This document shows positions 12,001-23,200 of a DNA stretch of 64,000 nucleotides, in pieces. The position numbers were made by a program, and so were the translations under genes. Position 1 is the stretch's first letter, and every line of letters starts with the position of its first letter. The stretch comes from Ptiloglossa arizonensis. Taxonomy: Eukaryota > Arthropoda > Insecta > Hymenoptera > Colletidae. The notes under the pieces are model-generated. The model made no database searches and was not told where the DNA came from. It worked only from the letters and a program-made list of their open reading frames with translations. The stretch covers positions 16,294,001 to 16,358,000 of the forward strand of contig NC_135055.1 of assembly GCF_051014685.1 (NCBI RefSeq), read 5' to 3'.

Positions 12001-14633
12001 TTGCAGAAGTAGTTACCCTTCCGATATCTGCCATTGGATTCAGTAAGTTGTATTATCGAAGAATCGTAATTCAAATAGATTAGTAAATGTTGATACATCT
12101 GTTTTGCTCTTCAGATCGTAATGTACAACACAATGTTTCTTATTCCGTGATATCTAATTGTCGCGAGGGAGCGATAAAATATGCTAGTGCTGGCGAAGTA
12201 AACGCAATAATGACCCTCGAACGTAATCAATTCACAAACAATTGTGAAAAGCTTTATGGTAATTTTTCAACCTGCAAATCTGCTCTATGGTTAGATATTC
12301 AAAATACCCAATCTTTGTACTTCAGAGTAAGTAACATCATATTTAAGAATTAGAAAATGTTTCTTAATTATGTACAAGAGTTTTATAATTATGTTTTGAA
12401 TATTTCAGAACAATTTAGTTCAACAAAATCAAGGTGGACTTTTCATTCGCGCTGACTCTAGAGGTTCAGCCACTTCTTTGACAGGATGGATTCACAATAA
12501 TCTCTTTACAGAAAACTTCAACAAACCTGCATTGTGTGTACAATAATTCATTGTATTTTATTTTGCTACTTTTAAATGAACTTGAAAATTAAATTATGAA
12601 TCTTCTGTTTTAGATACGTGGAGGGTTGTCAAAGCAGTCCGTATCAAGAAGTTACTATATTCAGAAACTATTTTACAAAGAACAATGCTCCTTACGACAA
12701 TAACATTGTTTTGAAACAAGTAGTTAGCAACATGACCCTCAATTATTTACATGGCAATCTCGGTGCGCATCTTTTAGAAATTTCAGGATTCGTAGGTGTT
12801 CGTCTGCCCATCTACCAAAGCACATCTCACAATGGCTTTTATAAAAATTATGCAGTGAATCGTGATGGACGTAGTACTATAGTCGCGGGAACCCCTGGTC
12901 AGCAATATGTTGACAATGTCTTCTTCAATCCAGATAATGATTACGAAATGCTCACAACGAACAGATCACAACAACTAGAAATGTGGACGTCACATGTGGA
13001 CGCAAGGCACAATTGGTGGGGATACAATGAAACGTTAGCTGTCGCAGGTAGAATAAGAGATAGAGGAGATTCGCCCGAATTGTTACAAGTCGATTATCAA
13101 CCTTTTCATATGAGTAACACATCCGTTCTGAATGGAAAGTGTCCACCAGCGTGGGATCTCGTGGGCGACACTTGCTATATATACATTGGTGCACCAATGG
13201 ATTTTTATAGCGCTCGAGATTTCTGCAGGTCGGTAAATGCATCGATGCCATTTATTATGGGAGATTACTTGGAACTTTGGCAGTTTCTACGAAAACAACA
13301 GGAACGTTATGATTATTCGGATCGTGCCTGGGTGCAACAATTGGATCGCGTAGATCAATGTACAACTTTCACGTATCAATCGATAGAGATCGATCACTGT
13401 GCTCAACGTAGTCCCTTTATTTGCGAAATTGGTACGATTCCTGATTTCTGTAATTAACGTAGAAAAATTTAACAAAGGACTACAATTAGATAGATACTTT
13501 ATCGTTACAGATCCTAGAGTGAACATCGATCCGCTATCTTGGAGAAAAGACATTGTCGCTGTGGCTGTGTTAGGGTCTGCTGGAATAGCACTCGCATTGT
13601 TAACGGCTGCTATAGCACTTTGGGTATCTAAATCAAAGAGGCGAAACCTCGAAAGACTGGAAAGGCGAAATTCAATTAGACAATCCTTACATTCTTTGCG
13701 ATCGGTTGGCTCTACTTCTGGATTCACCGAACTTGCTTATCGGCGTAAACCTATTACGGTAAAGATTCTCTTATTTTAGTTAGTTTTGTACTTCCATTGT
13801 CTGTCCCTTTTATTTGCTTATATCAATTTTTATTCCAGACGAAACATTCTACGGACACGCTGAATTCCAAATCCCTAGACTACAGAAGAATGCTGAACGG
13901 CGGGAGCATAGATTCAATGGACAAGTCGCAGTTAAATTCGTCAATGGAAGACAATCAAAGCTATGACGTGTACGAAGCTCATAATCCACGGTACTCGCCG
14001 AGCACCAGTGACTTCAAGAGCACTGCCCAAAAGTATGCAGTCACTCAAAGTGGCGACAATCCGGTATTCGACTTAACTTATCGCAACGAAGGTTTTCGAA
14101 ATCACTCCACGTTTGCTTCAAGAACAACCAACGACTGGCCCATAGAATCTAATACCGAAACGACTACCGATGAGACTCCTGCAGTGGATGCCACTCACGA
14201 GAGTTCGTATCTTAATAATACGTCCACTCTTCCGCTGCACTCGAGTCTTGCTTTAACCGATTCGATCAGCGAATTGAAACGCGATATCGAGACATCAGCA
14301 TCCTACAGTCCAATGGATTACGATGTGAGGCGGAGCTATGACAATGCTACACTGACACCGAGTCAAGCATCCGAACCGGTGCCGGAATACGCTCCAGATT
14401 TTAATCCCCCGATACCACCTCATCCCTATCATCATTTCGACGACGGTAGACCTAGAAGCGAGGCACTTCTAGAAACGAATCTCGATAACGGGGAAGAGAA
14501 ACCTCTGCGTTCAAAAAGCGAGGCGCTACTGGAGACCAATCTCGACGTGTTTCTTGCAAACGAACCCACGGAATTGACACAACTCTCGGCTGGAGCGAGA
14601 AGCAAAAGCCAACCTTTAGAAACGGCAATGTAA
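1..14633 (+). CDS. bark: bark beetle / Anakonda, tricellular junction protein (5' partial, 24 exons)
   Basis: Very large single-pass membrane protein that marks tricellular contacts and is needed for septate-junction closure at epithelial corners (known for Drosophila Bark/Anakonda). Exons seen: 1-159, 3836-4005, 4079-4272, 4367-4541, 4619-4788, 4868-5106, 5184-5433, 5520-5905, 6160-6812, 6888-7341, 7430-7820, 7895-8322, 8411-8656, 8722-9662, 9733-10199, 10527-10723, 10948-11346, 11425-11702, 11789-12042, 12115-12326, 12409-12533, 12614-13431, 13511-13758, 13839-14633. All junctions are GT-AG and keep phase, giving 2,882 residues to the TAA stop. The ectodomain has three copies of a module (beta-helix strands, SRCR domain, CUB-like domain, closing NWWG-type motif), then a C-type lectin-like domain (about 2437-2535), a membrane helix (about 2548-2572) and a cytoplasmic tail of about 310 residues. 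From memory the fly protein is about 3,100 residues, so only the N-terminal part and signal peptide are missing, beyond the left edge. Confidence 0.96.
160..3835 (+). other. bark: large bark intron
   Basis: 3.7 kb intron between AAG|gtaaat at 160 and ttttcag|GGA at 3835, phase 0. It has no conserved ORF. It contains a degenerate GAGTACC-type satellite at its 3' end, a short patch of the same motif near 300-330, and one TATCGATA palindrome at 973-980. Confidence 0.85.
3462..3773. repeat. degenerate GARTACC heptamer satellite
   Basis: About 310 bases made mostly of variants of GAGTACC/GAATACC (for example gagtaccgagtaccgaatg near 3560), with imperfect 7-9 base steps. It lies directly upstream of the bark acceptor at 3835. 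Confidence 0.85.
3836..4400 (+). other. bark: bark SRCR domain 1 (coding exons 2-4)
   Basis: Encodes the first scavenger-receptor cysteine-rich domain. It starts at SIRLVDGPTPFEGRLEL (about fragment residue 79), continues with the core WRAVCTN and the ETACRQLGF segment, and has cysteines in CRGTESSLISCE and GIACLP. Two introns (4006-4078 and 4273-4366) interrupt it. It is followed by HWRGIRFE, the W-G-I/L-R motif that opens the next beta-helix block and recurs after the other two SRCR domains. SRCR domains are extracellular disulphide-bonded binding modules; no ligand can be read from the sequence. Confidence 0.85.
4868..5433 (+). other. bark: bark CUB-like block 1 with a 77-base intron
   Basis: Two exons (4868-5106 and 5184-5433) joined across a 77-base intron give KRCPQ followed by HIFTRPGHVLTINFLQ. 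Together with IEVYDGISV and YVKFIAE this has the look of a CUB domain: hydrophobic strand, then acidic-aromatic-aspartate-glycine. Reading straight through instead hits a TGA near 5213, which could be mistaken for a frameshift. The donor CAA|gtaact and acceptor tttcag|CAC are both good and phase 0. Confidence 0.8.
7280..7820 (+). other. bark: bark SRCR domain 2 (end of exon 10 and exon 11)
   Basis: The most canonical of the three SRCR domains: PVRLLGGKTNLEGRLQ, then VKVGEKWGTVCNYGW, then ALVCHQLGL, VRCTENDNDISKC and VGVRC (about fragment residues 932-1040). AWAGLRLG follows, matching the W-G-L/I-R opener seen after the other copies. The intron at 7342-7429 falls after the GRLQ strand. Confidence 0.88.
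10110..11110 (+). other. bark: bark SRCR domain 3 (exons 15-17)
   Basis: Third SRCR-type segment: TTRLSGN, CSSLYNEGFLEFF, WIPLCDTRF, NAQVACRQLGH, CTGKEGKLEDC and VFINCG, followed by DYWGGIRIAN. It is more diverged than copy 2 and is split by introns at 10200-10526 and 10724-10947. Paired cysteines remain, so a disulphide fold is likely. Confidence 0.8.
13130..13431 (+). other. bark: bark C-type lectin-like domain
   Basis: About 98 residues at the end of exon 22. The segment begins CPPAWDLVGDTCYIY and continues through FYSARDFCRSVNASMPFI and DRAWVQQLDRVDQC to CAQRSPFICE, the long-form CTLD cysteine layout. The calcium/sugar signatures EPN or QPD and WND are absent, so classical calcium-dependent sugar binding is unlikely. 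The last coding base joins exon 23, which encodes the membrane-proximal stalk. Confidence 0.88.
13511..14633 (+). other. bark: bark transmembrane segment and cytoplasmic tail
   Basis: Exon 23 encodes a hydrophobic helix (VAVAVLGSAGIALALLTAAI) followed by the basic stop-transfer sequence SKSKRRNLERLERR, which sets the C-terminus inside the cell. Exon 24 encodes a Ser/Thr/Pro-rich tail with NPRY and NPVF motifs (NPxY/F-like, possible endocytic or PTB sites), a proline patch (PDFNPPIPPHPYHH), two copies of SEALLETNLD and the C-terminal sequence KSQPLETAM. Motif functions are inferred. Confidence 0.85.
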
Positions 14634-17600
14634 ACTACTCGGTAGGAAGTTACCCGAATTCTTGGTATTGTGAAGTTTTTTTTTTTACATGTAAAAGGAA
14701 ACTCATCGACAGACTGCAACTCTGATCGTGTAACTTGCTACATCATAAACAGGGAGAAGAGACTTCTAAACGATTTTAAGTAAACCCACCGAATTTAACA
14801 CATAAGACAGTGGAACCTTAGGAGAACAACGAGTGCAATGAAACGTTGTCAGATTTTTACAGAAATGTTTGATGATTTACGTTCTCCCTAACGTGACTTA
14901 ATATTGTTTTAAAAAAAAACAGGATCTCAATATTCGATCGGCGCTGAACTCCAATGCGAGATTCTCTTTATAAATGACCTTCGAATTGAATGAATTGTAC
15001 TTGAGCACAATTGCAAGTTGTACCTAATTATGTAGCATAGTACATTCACTAATAATATATCGGGTAGAATAGACAAACCTATTTCTTATAGTACATTCTG
15101 TACAGAAAAACGTATTATATAATATGATACAACGATACGAACAGTGATTTGCAGTTAGAATAGTTTGAACAATCGCTTACATATTCATGAATGGACACTT
15201 AACATCATTTACATAATTTGTTTTGTAATATGTTCAATCACGAAATCATGAGAAAATGTACGATGATCTTATTGATATTGATCAATAAGGCATCAGATTT
15301 TGTTCAAATCCTGGAAATTACCAGAAATGTATGGTACTACACTGCCAAACTGTTGAAGAGTATGCGTTTTATACTCGCAGAGTGAGATATACTCACATAT
15401 TGACGTTGTGATAGATAACTCATCGGAGAATAAATTATATTTTAGTCTTACTAGTGTAATCATGGTTCCGTTTACACAGTGGAATTGTTCATTAAGGAAT
15501 ACTATATCTATCAATTAAGTTTGATTCGATGTACAAATTATTAAATAGATGTAGTTTTCCTTAAAGTAGGTGATCTCACCAAGCGCTTTTAATACGAATT
15601 TTATATATATATATTCTATTGTAATAGTCTATCCGTCCGTACATGTAAGTAAATTGTACAAGCGACAATGTCTGTTTAGGTATGCAATACTTGTGTATTT
15701 ATATATGTATAGATATACAGATACCAAGCGGTATTTTTTAATGAACCAACGTAAGACATTTCATTCATATTTTTTATACTGTTATTGGAGAATAATGATT
15801 TATCAGAGAATGATAGCTCAACGGACAAGTGCGTTCTGTGCGAATTTATTCCTCCAAAGAAGGATTGTACAACTCGTGAAAACGACCGCAAATATTTCTA
15901 TATATTTATACGTTTTTACAAACGAAAAAATATTTGAAAACTATGAACAAGCGTCGAACAATTTGAAAATACTTTTCAAATACTTCGACGTACTTATTTT
16001 CAAGGCATAATATATTTGTTCGATTTAAAAATATATCTAATTTAATTTGTACAGTCTTCACGACATAACTAATAAACGAATTGCATCAATTAGCAATAAA
16101 TGTTTTTATAATTATTTTCCGATAATACGTTTCTTTAATCGCGTTCCGTTAGTATAATTCTTTCATTCAATGGGGGAAAATGAAATAAAAAGAAACGGGA
16201 TTATTTATTTCCTATATGTTATAATTAAATAAACACTTTGAAGTGTGCATACAATATATTACACGATATAATGAAGGGGTTGACGAATAAATTATGGAAG
16301 ACTATTTTAAAACAATATCGAATATATTAATATCGTTAATAACATTCTTAAATATCGGAATCAGATTACTATTCGTCGTAGCCGTTTTCTAAGACCGCAG
16401 AAACGATCAATCGACAGCGATTATTCGCTTATGCTCACAGTAGACGAAAGTTTTTTTTTCGTTTTTTTTTTTAATAAAGCTCTCTGTGTGCTCGCGACGT
16501 GGCTCACGTACAAATAAAACGGCTCTGCTCGTTTCGCGCCTTCTAGACGCGAGTTTTTCCCCCATCTAAACATGTTGAAATCTTATAGAAGTAGGATTGC
16601 AAATATATATACAATTTTCTGTTAAACACAATAGGAGAGTCATGCTGAGATCGATTTGCCAGATACCTCTCAGCAATGGAAGGATTTAGTTCAATTTGCA
16701 AGGATTATCCAAATATTTTACTCCAGACTTTTCCTAAGTTACGGAACAAAAGGTACGCATAAATTGGTCGAAAATTGAATTTTCTTACGCCATATTATTA
16801 GCTTTTCATAAATTTCAATGTATAAGAAAATCTAACGCAAGAAACTGTTCTGATGATTAGAAGAACATCGTTGGTTAGGAACTATCCTCGTAGAACGTAT
16901 AACCAGGAACTACAACTATAAAACCGGAAGTTCCTGATGAAAGTTACTATGTTATTTATCCTAGGGAAGGAACTATGGAATATATTGCATGGAAGAAAAT
17001 CTCGTAAAGTTAGAGAGATATTGATACTCCTTCCAAAAAAAAAAGAACTGGAATAATACTATTTGAATAATCCTTGTCACTAATACAGTATTTTTTTCTG
17101 GAAATATCGATCACAAACAATACGTTTCTACGAATAAGTTTGAAATATTATTTCATGTGGTACGAACAATAAAAGTATTGCTTCGTTTAATATCCTGCAG
17201 TATGGAAAGCTCATTCATTTGATCCCTATTACGTACATTACAACAAAAACGAAAGGGGAAGAGAAATTATTGCACCGATTGTGCGAGACAGCAGGTACGG
17301 TAACGAGAAACAGGACCAACGAATATGATTTGTTCGTTGTACTCGTTAATCCGAAGCACTGTTGCGCTTACACTTTAACGTACTTATCATAAAAAAAAAA
17401 ACTTAAAGAAACGAACGAACTCGTCTACTTACGAGAGTTAACATCAACTCGGAGCACTCGTACTTTTTGAATCACCTCATCACATTTCATTGCACTTCAT
17501 CGACAAGAATCGCTGGACAAAATATAACAAATCGCGTGTCAGTAACGGTTTCTAGCGCGTACGTTCGATGAAACAACTTCAGGTACGTTTGAATTGAGAG

Positions 17601-20079
17601 TTCGATGGTCGTGATATTCTAAATGTCTCGATAGTTATCGATCAACCCGCGTATTACCTATTTCGCTCAGTGTAATAACCTTTCTCTCTCGGTGTTATGC
17701 CTTGCTTATACGAGAAACTACATTCATTTAAATGAAAGTAGAAACATACGATATTACTTGTACACTTTTAGATCGAAACGTACGCTGAACTTTTTGGCAA
17801 TTATAACTACACTCATAACATCGATTATCGATTATTCCAAGCTCATGTCGAAACCTAGCTGTAATAATATTCGTAAAGGACGTATACGTATATCTATTAT
17901 TCGTATAATTTGCACATATTATATATATATATATTATATATATAATGATCGCATCGCGAGAATTATAAAGTATTTTACCGGAAATAATTCTTAATTTCTA
18001 TTAATATAGAACGACCCTGGCTTTTCAAGCGCCACTCTTTCTTTACATCTAAAATTGCACCTTTTTTGTACACGAGCGCCGTTAGCAGGAACAGGAACAG
18101 CGAGAGGGAAACATGATTTCCAAAATATTGGAGAAAAATGTCCTTGACTCGATTTTTATACGAAGTATCTGTAATTCACTTCTTTCCCGACCCCCTCCAC
18201 GCTCGGTATAGAAACGCTAGCGACAGCTATATGCTCGTGTATGAACACACACGTTTCGTCGATGTTTTATACGAGTTTCGTTTAATCAGGTGTACCACAC
18301 AGTTCAAAATTAGCTACGAAAAATTGGAAATGTACTTTAAAAAGGGAGAGCGGGGTGGGGGGTTAAAGAGAGTAAATAGCTGAGTGGGGGGAAAGTAAAA
18401 TCGAGAAATCATGCGTGAACAAACGCTCGAGAAAAGAACTGTTTCATAAATACATACGAACTAATTACGCGATTGAGCGATCAGTTCATCTCTGGCGTCC
18501 ACACTCTTGACCTGAAAGTTTACTAACTGTAAACAACGCATCTCTTATTAACTTGTACAAAGTGTTCAATAATATATGGTACGATCAAAACGGGTAATTT
18601 ATCGTGCAAGAACAAATCGAAAATATGGAATAGAATTTGTTTGTACGAGACTTTGATTTCGACATGTCTGCACGTTAGACCGTCCCTTTTTGGTTATACC
18701 TCAAACTATTGAACACCCCAGAAGTCGTGTAATTGTCACTCTGCAAGAACCTCGATCACATATGTGTGTCCTGGACACATATATATGAAATCAATCCTAT
18801 GTATAAATCGACGATAAAAATTGGCTCGAAGGAGTAACATACTAACGGAAGACGTTCGTAATGTTTGCTGTTAAGCGGCGTGTCTCGACGCGAAGAATCA
18901 CGGTGTATTGGGTCACGCGATTCGTAGCCTCCCACAGCGATTCAAGCAAACCGATGATCCGGAAGCCAACGTCAGACGACGCTCCACGATCGAATAATAA
19001 TTATTTACATTGTCGCACAATGTATTGAAACGTATAGCGAATCGACGATAATAAACGTATCGTCCAAACAACGATAGGGTATATATTAAATTTCATATTA
19101 AAACTTTAAATTAAATTAAGTAAAACTCCTACGATAAAAGCGCCATCGCGCGTTAATTCGTGTCAACAACGACGACGACGACGACTGCTCATGCGGTCAT
19201 GTCGAGAAAAGAGACAACGTAGTCCGGCGAGTTCGATCGCGACGCCACGGCGCGGCTGCTCGGAACGAAACGTTGCAAAGTTATACGTTTGTACAAATTA
19301 AAAGCTAGCTGTCGCGTGTCAGATGAACTAATTATTGTCGTCCCGAGTACAGAGCCGCGCGTCGCGATCGTTACGTTTAGCGAGCCAACACGGAACGACG
19401 TCAATTACTTCTAAAACCTATGTATTATTACCGATATCAAGGTGACCGGATAATTGTTTAATTACCGGTCCAGTTTTTGCTCCCGGAATGAGCCGTGTGA
19501 AGCTCCGTCGCACGAACGCGGAGCGAGAAATGGATTTGAAAAATTGCAGACAGAAGGAGGGAGGAGCAGAGGAAGAAGAGGGTTGGGAACAACGTAGAAT
19601 AGGGGAGGCACGGAAATAACGAGGATCAGGAGAATAGAGAACGCGCCGCGCGCGTACTGTTTCAGGGCGACTGAAACGAACGACGAGAAAGAAACGACGT
19701 CACTGCGCTATGCTACGACGACTTGCATCTGTCTCTAGACTAGAAAGAAACGTGACACCTGGTGACACGTTAGATTTACGGGGAAGCTTTCTTCGAAAAT
19801 GAGGATAGTAAATCATGTCGCGCTTGGTTATCTCCGGCTCGAGGCCTCGTTAATGGCCGCGGTTCTATTCCATTCGGTACGGGAGCTGTTGACGAGGTCT
19901 CTCTCGACCGTACGCGTACCGTACGATGAACGATCTTATGCAAAGAGCAGGAAAGACGTAACGTTAAGTTTCTGTCGTGCGAGGCTATGGTTTACGCGCT
20001 TGACTCGACTCTGTCGAATATCAACAACGAGACCAGGCGCTTAGAAGCAGATCGCCGGACGAATTCGTGGACATGATCA
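14634..20079. other. bark 3' UTR/flank and gene-poor DNA
   Basis: No supportable gene. AATAAA hexamers on the plus strand at 15429-15434 and 16095-16100 are candidate bark polyadenylation signals. An AT microsatellite lies at about 17917-17944. From about 18900 to 20050 the DNA becomes richer in CpG, without a convincing coding frame. The bark and fus 3' ends converge here. Confidence 0.6.
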
Positions 20080-20259
20080 TCAAACCATGAAAACTTCGAC
20101 GAACGGACTGCATTCCGCTTGCGGAGGTGCAGGAACAGGTACGCGCTTCTCCAGTTCCATTCGCGGAAGGAAAGTGTCGATCCGTGGTTCTGCAGTTGGT
20201 GTGGTCGCTGTAGGTACCGTCGCTCCAGGTGTGAGTTGCAGACACTCTGCCGGGGTTAA
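20080..20259 (-). other. fus: probable alternative fus terminal exon 12
   Basis: Acceptor tttgcag at 20260, phase 0, as required by the exon ending at 20623. Encodes 59 residues starting [18 protein letters not shown] and ending SPFVEVFMV before TGA at 20080. I do not see a match to the vertebrate ESRP C-terminus, so the call rests on splice sites, phase and strand. Confidence 0.5.
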
Positions 20260-23200
20260 CTGCAAACGCGATTACGTTCCAATTATTTAATCTCATCGAC
20301 ACAGAGTACAGGATGATTCTTAATTCGTGGTTGGAAAAAAGAGTCTCGAATATGGCCGTGTTTGGACTTATTTTCATCGGGAGAACCTCGCCGATCCATT
20401 GGTGACACTATCGTGAAAATATAACGAAGAATTAACGAGTGAAAAATTTGATTCACTTTTCCAGAAACACGAACGATAGCGAAGGTAACCGAGCGTTACG
20501 AATCCGGAGATAAAATAACGTTTCTTTTTAAAAGAATTATCACATTTCGTCATCGTTTTACCAACTCGAGGATTAAGAATCTCTCTTACTGATAATATGA
20601 AACAAAGGCAGAACATACTTACCAATGCTGCTTGTTGAGGAATCGCTGCGATACCACCAACGTTCGCCGGGTTATAATAATTAGTTGGGCTGACCGGTGG
20701 CGAGGGATAGGGCCAGTAAAAAATCGGAGGCGGATAAGGCGCCGCAAACTGTGGTGGTCCACGCGGTAGCATCGCAGCTGCTGGTGGGAATATCGCGACC
20801 GGTGGTGGTGGCAACATCGTGCCTCCTAGAGGGAATAACAAGAAGGAAGACAATCAACGTTCGATCGAGTTTATCCGATTGATTGTACAACACTAGCGAA
20901 AAAGGACGAAACGATCGATAATAACGATACGAAAGTTCCTCTCCCTCCTCAAGTCGACGAGGAACTTCAAGATTCATCAAACGGTCACCACGAACAATGA
21001 ACGTGAAATCCCTTCCGACGATTCTGATCGTTGCTTTACTTCGTACCGATCACACGTTTCGTATCACAATACGAGCCTGAAATATATGTGTACGTATATA
21101 TATGTATGCCCGTAGCGCGTATTAAAAAAATTTTTTCTTTCACAGTGAGATTTACTTGCTCGTGGATTAATAGACTCCCGACAAAAATATAAAAAAAAAA
21201 ATTATAATAAGATCTGATAACACCCAGAGATTCTATGTATGTACAAACATAAGAAGAGTGCCCAACTATGTAACCACACCACGATTCGTGGTCGATGACA
21301 TCGTGCAGAAATGTGATACAAAAAATGTACTTCTTGTCTCCTGTGTAACAGAAAAATAAAAACAAAAAAAAAAAAAAAAAACAAAAAAAAAGATCGGTGA
21401 TTCTGATTTCAACATTCTGTCGCATATGTTTTCATTTTTTTTTACGCGCGTTCGTTCCCGCAACCTGCACGATTTCACGATTAATTTGACGATTTTCTAC
21501 GGTCCGTGCGAATTGTCTCTTCCTTTTTCACGGAATGCAATCCGGTGCCACTCTTCGTTCTATTTGTTCGTTCGCTATTCGTGGTTCGCGCAGACTCGCT
21601 CGGACCGTATAAAAGCACGTCATCCAAAGGAATAATGATTTGGACTTGGCCTACCTGGAAGCACAGAAGTTAGTATTGTAGATCCCGCTACCAAACAGCA
21701 ATCGACACTGCACCATTGTAACACGATATATACGTATGTTTTATATATATGTAGCACCAACTTGCGATTTCGCCCACCTCTGCCAAATCACCAAAATTCA
21801 CTCAGACTCTCCCCCTCTCTTCTTGCTTCCCTCTCTCAGACCTTTCTCACTCGCTCTTTCTCTCCCCTCTCTCCTCCGTGGCGTATTAAAAAGCCTTTTT
21901 GCGTACGATCCTCGATGAAATAAAGGAAGAAAATCGGGACATTCAATAATTACGAAATTAATATTCGTCAGATTTCAATTCGATCGAAAATACTTGTCGT
22001 TACACGATCCGGGTAACAAAAACGCTTCAGCGTGGATACGTATCACATCGAGGCATTTGCAAACATTGGAATTTTTCAATTAGAAGGCAATTTGAGGAGA
22101 ATTTAAGGAGTACCGGTCACATTAAATTAATATATATATAAAAAGAAAAAAAAAATGGTAGAAAAGCTGAACATAATTTCGTTGAGTTTTGTGAGAATAA
22201 AAGTATACAGATATACATATAATCACAGGCTTGTCGTAAATTAGATCACAGTGTACCAATGGTTCGGGTTAATGTCGACAAAAGAATAGTTACGCACTTG
22301 AAGAAACGTGACCGTGACCGTTCTTTGGAAAGGTGAGAAAAGACGGAGGGGATGGATCGACGCAACAATTGGAGGAGGTGGTACGATTAAGAAAAAAAAA
22401 AAATTTTCTCAAAAATGGCAAGAGAGCGGGAGAGACAGCTAGAGCAACAAAGAGAGACAGAGAGTCCGAGAGAGTAAAAGAGAGTACCTATTATGTGAGC
22501 GAGAGCAAATAAACAGAGAGTGAGAGAGAGGGAGGCAAGAGTTACGACACAGAAATCTCCAACTTGATCTGTAGACACCAAAGATACCTGCGAGCCCAGT
22601 GAAAAAAAATGTATAGAACGTAACAGGGTACGGTGGTCGTAATTTTCACAGACATCCATGAGAACGGGAGATCCCCCGCGATAAATCGCGCTACGAAGCG
22701 TTTCTCGAACCCGCTAACGGATTCCGTTCGAGGCGCGGGAACAACTTTATTGCAACGAAAAAGAAAAAGGGAAAAAAAAAGAAGAGAAAACAAAAATTTC
22801 CATCCTTGTTCCTATTGAGAAAAAAAGAAAGGAGGGAAAAAATAAATAAATAAAAAAAAACAGAATTAAAGTTACACTTCGAACGACGATATTACCCGTA
22901 CCACGAAAATTACCACCACCAGGCGAGGGTAATATAATCAGGGTAAGAGTCCACCAACCCGGCAAGCAAAAAGATATGTATGTCCACAAGGCACATTTAT
23001 TAAACATGATCGTTCACCATCGATATAATCGTCGATATACAGAAAAAAAGTGTATACAAGGGGTAAAAAAAGATCAGTATATACTTCGATTTGTGTGAAT
23101 GTATGTATGTGTGTGTGTATTTGTGTGGCGTGTGTATTATTGTATGCGTGAGTGTCCTATATATCCCAGTAGATAAAACGCAATCGGAAAAAGACGTCCT

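Noticed and set aside
16295..16314. TGGAAGACTA match to the start of miR-7
   Set aside because: Only the first ten bases agree, the rest differs (TTTTAA) and no hairpin arm is seen nearby.
20373..20622. Read-through of the fus exon at 20623 into SVREILNP and beyond
   Set aside because: A strong gtaagt donor follows codon AAL, and the read-through sequence looks intronic; the resemblance of REILN to the ESRP tail is too short to trust.
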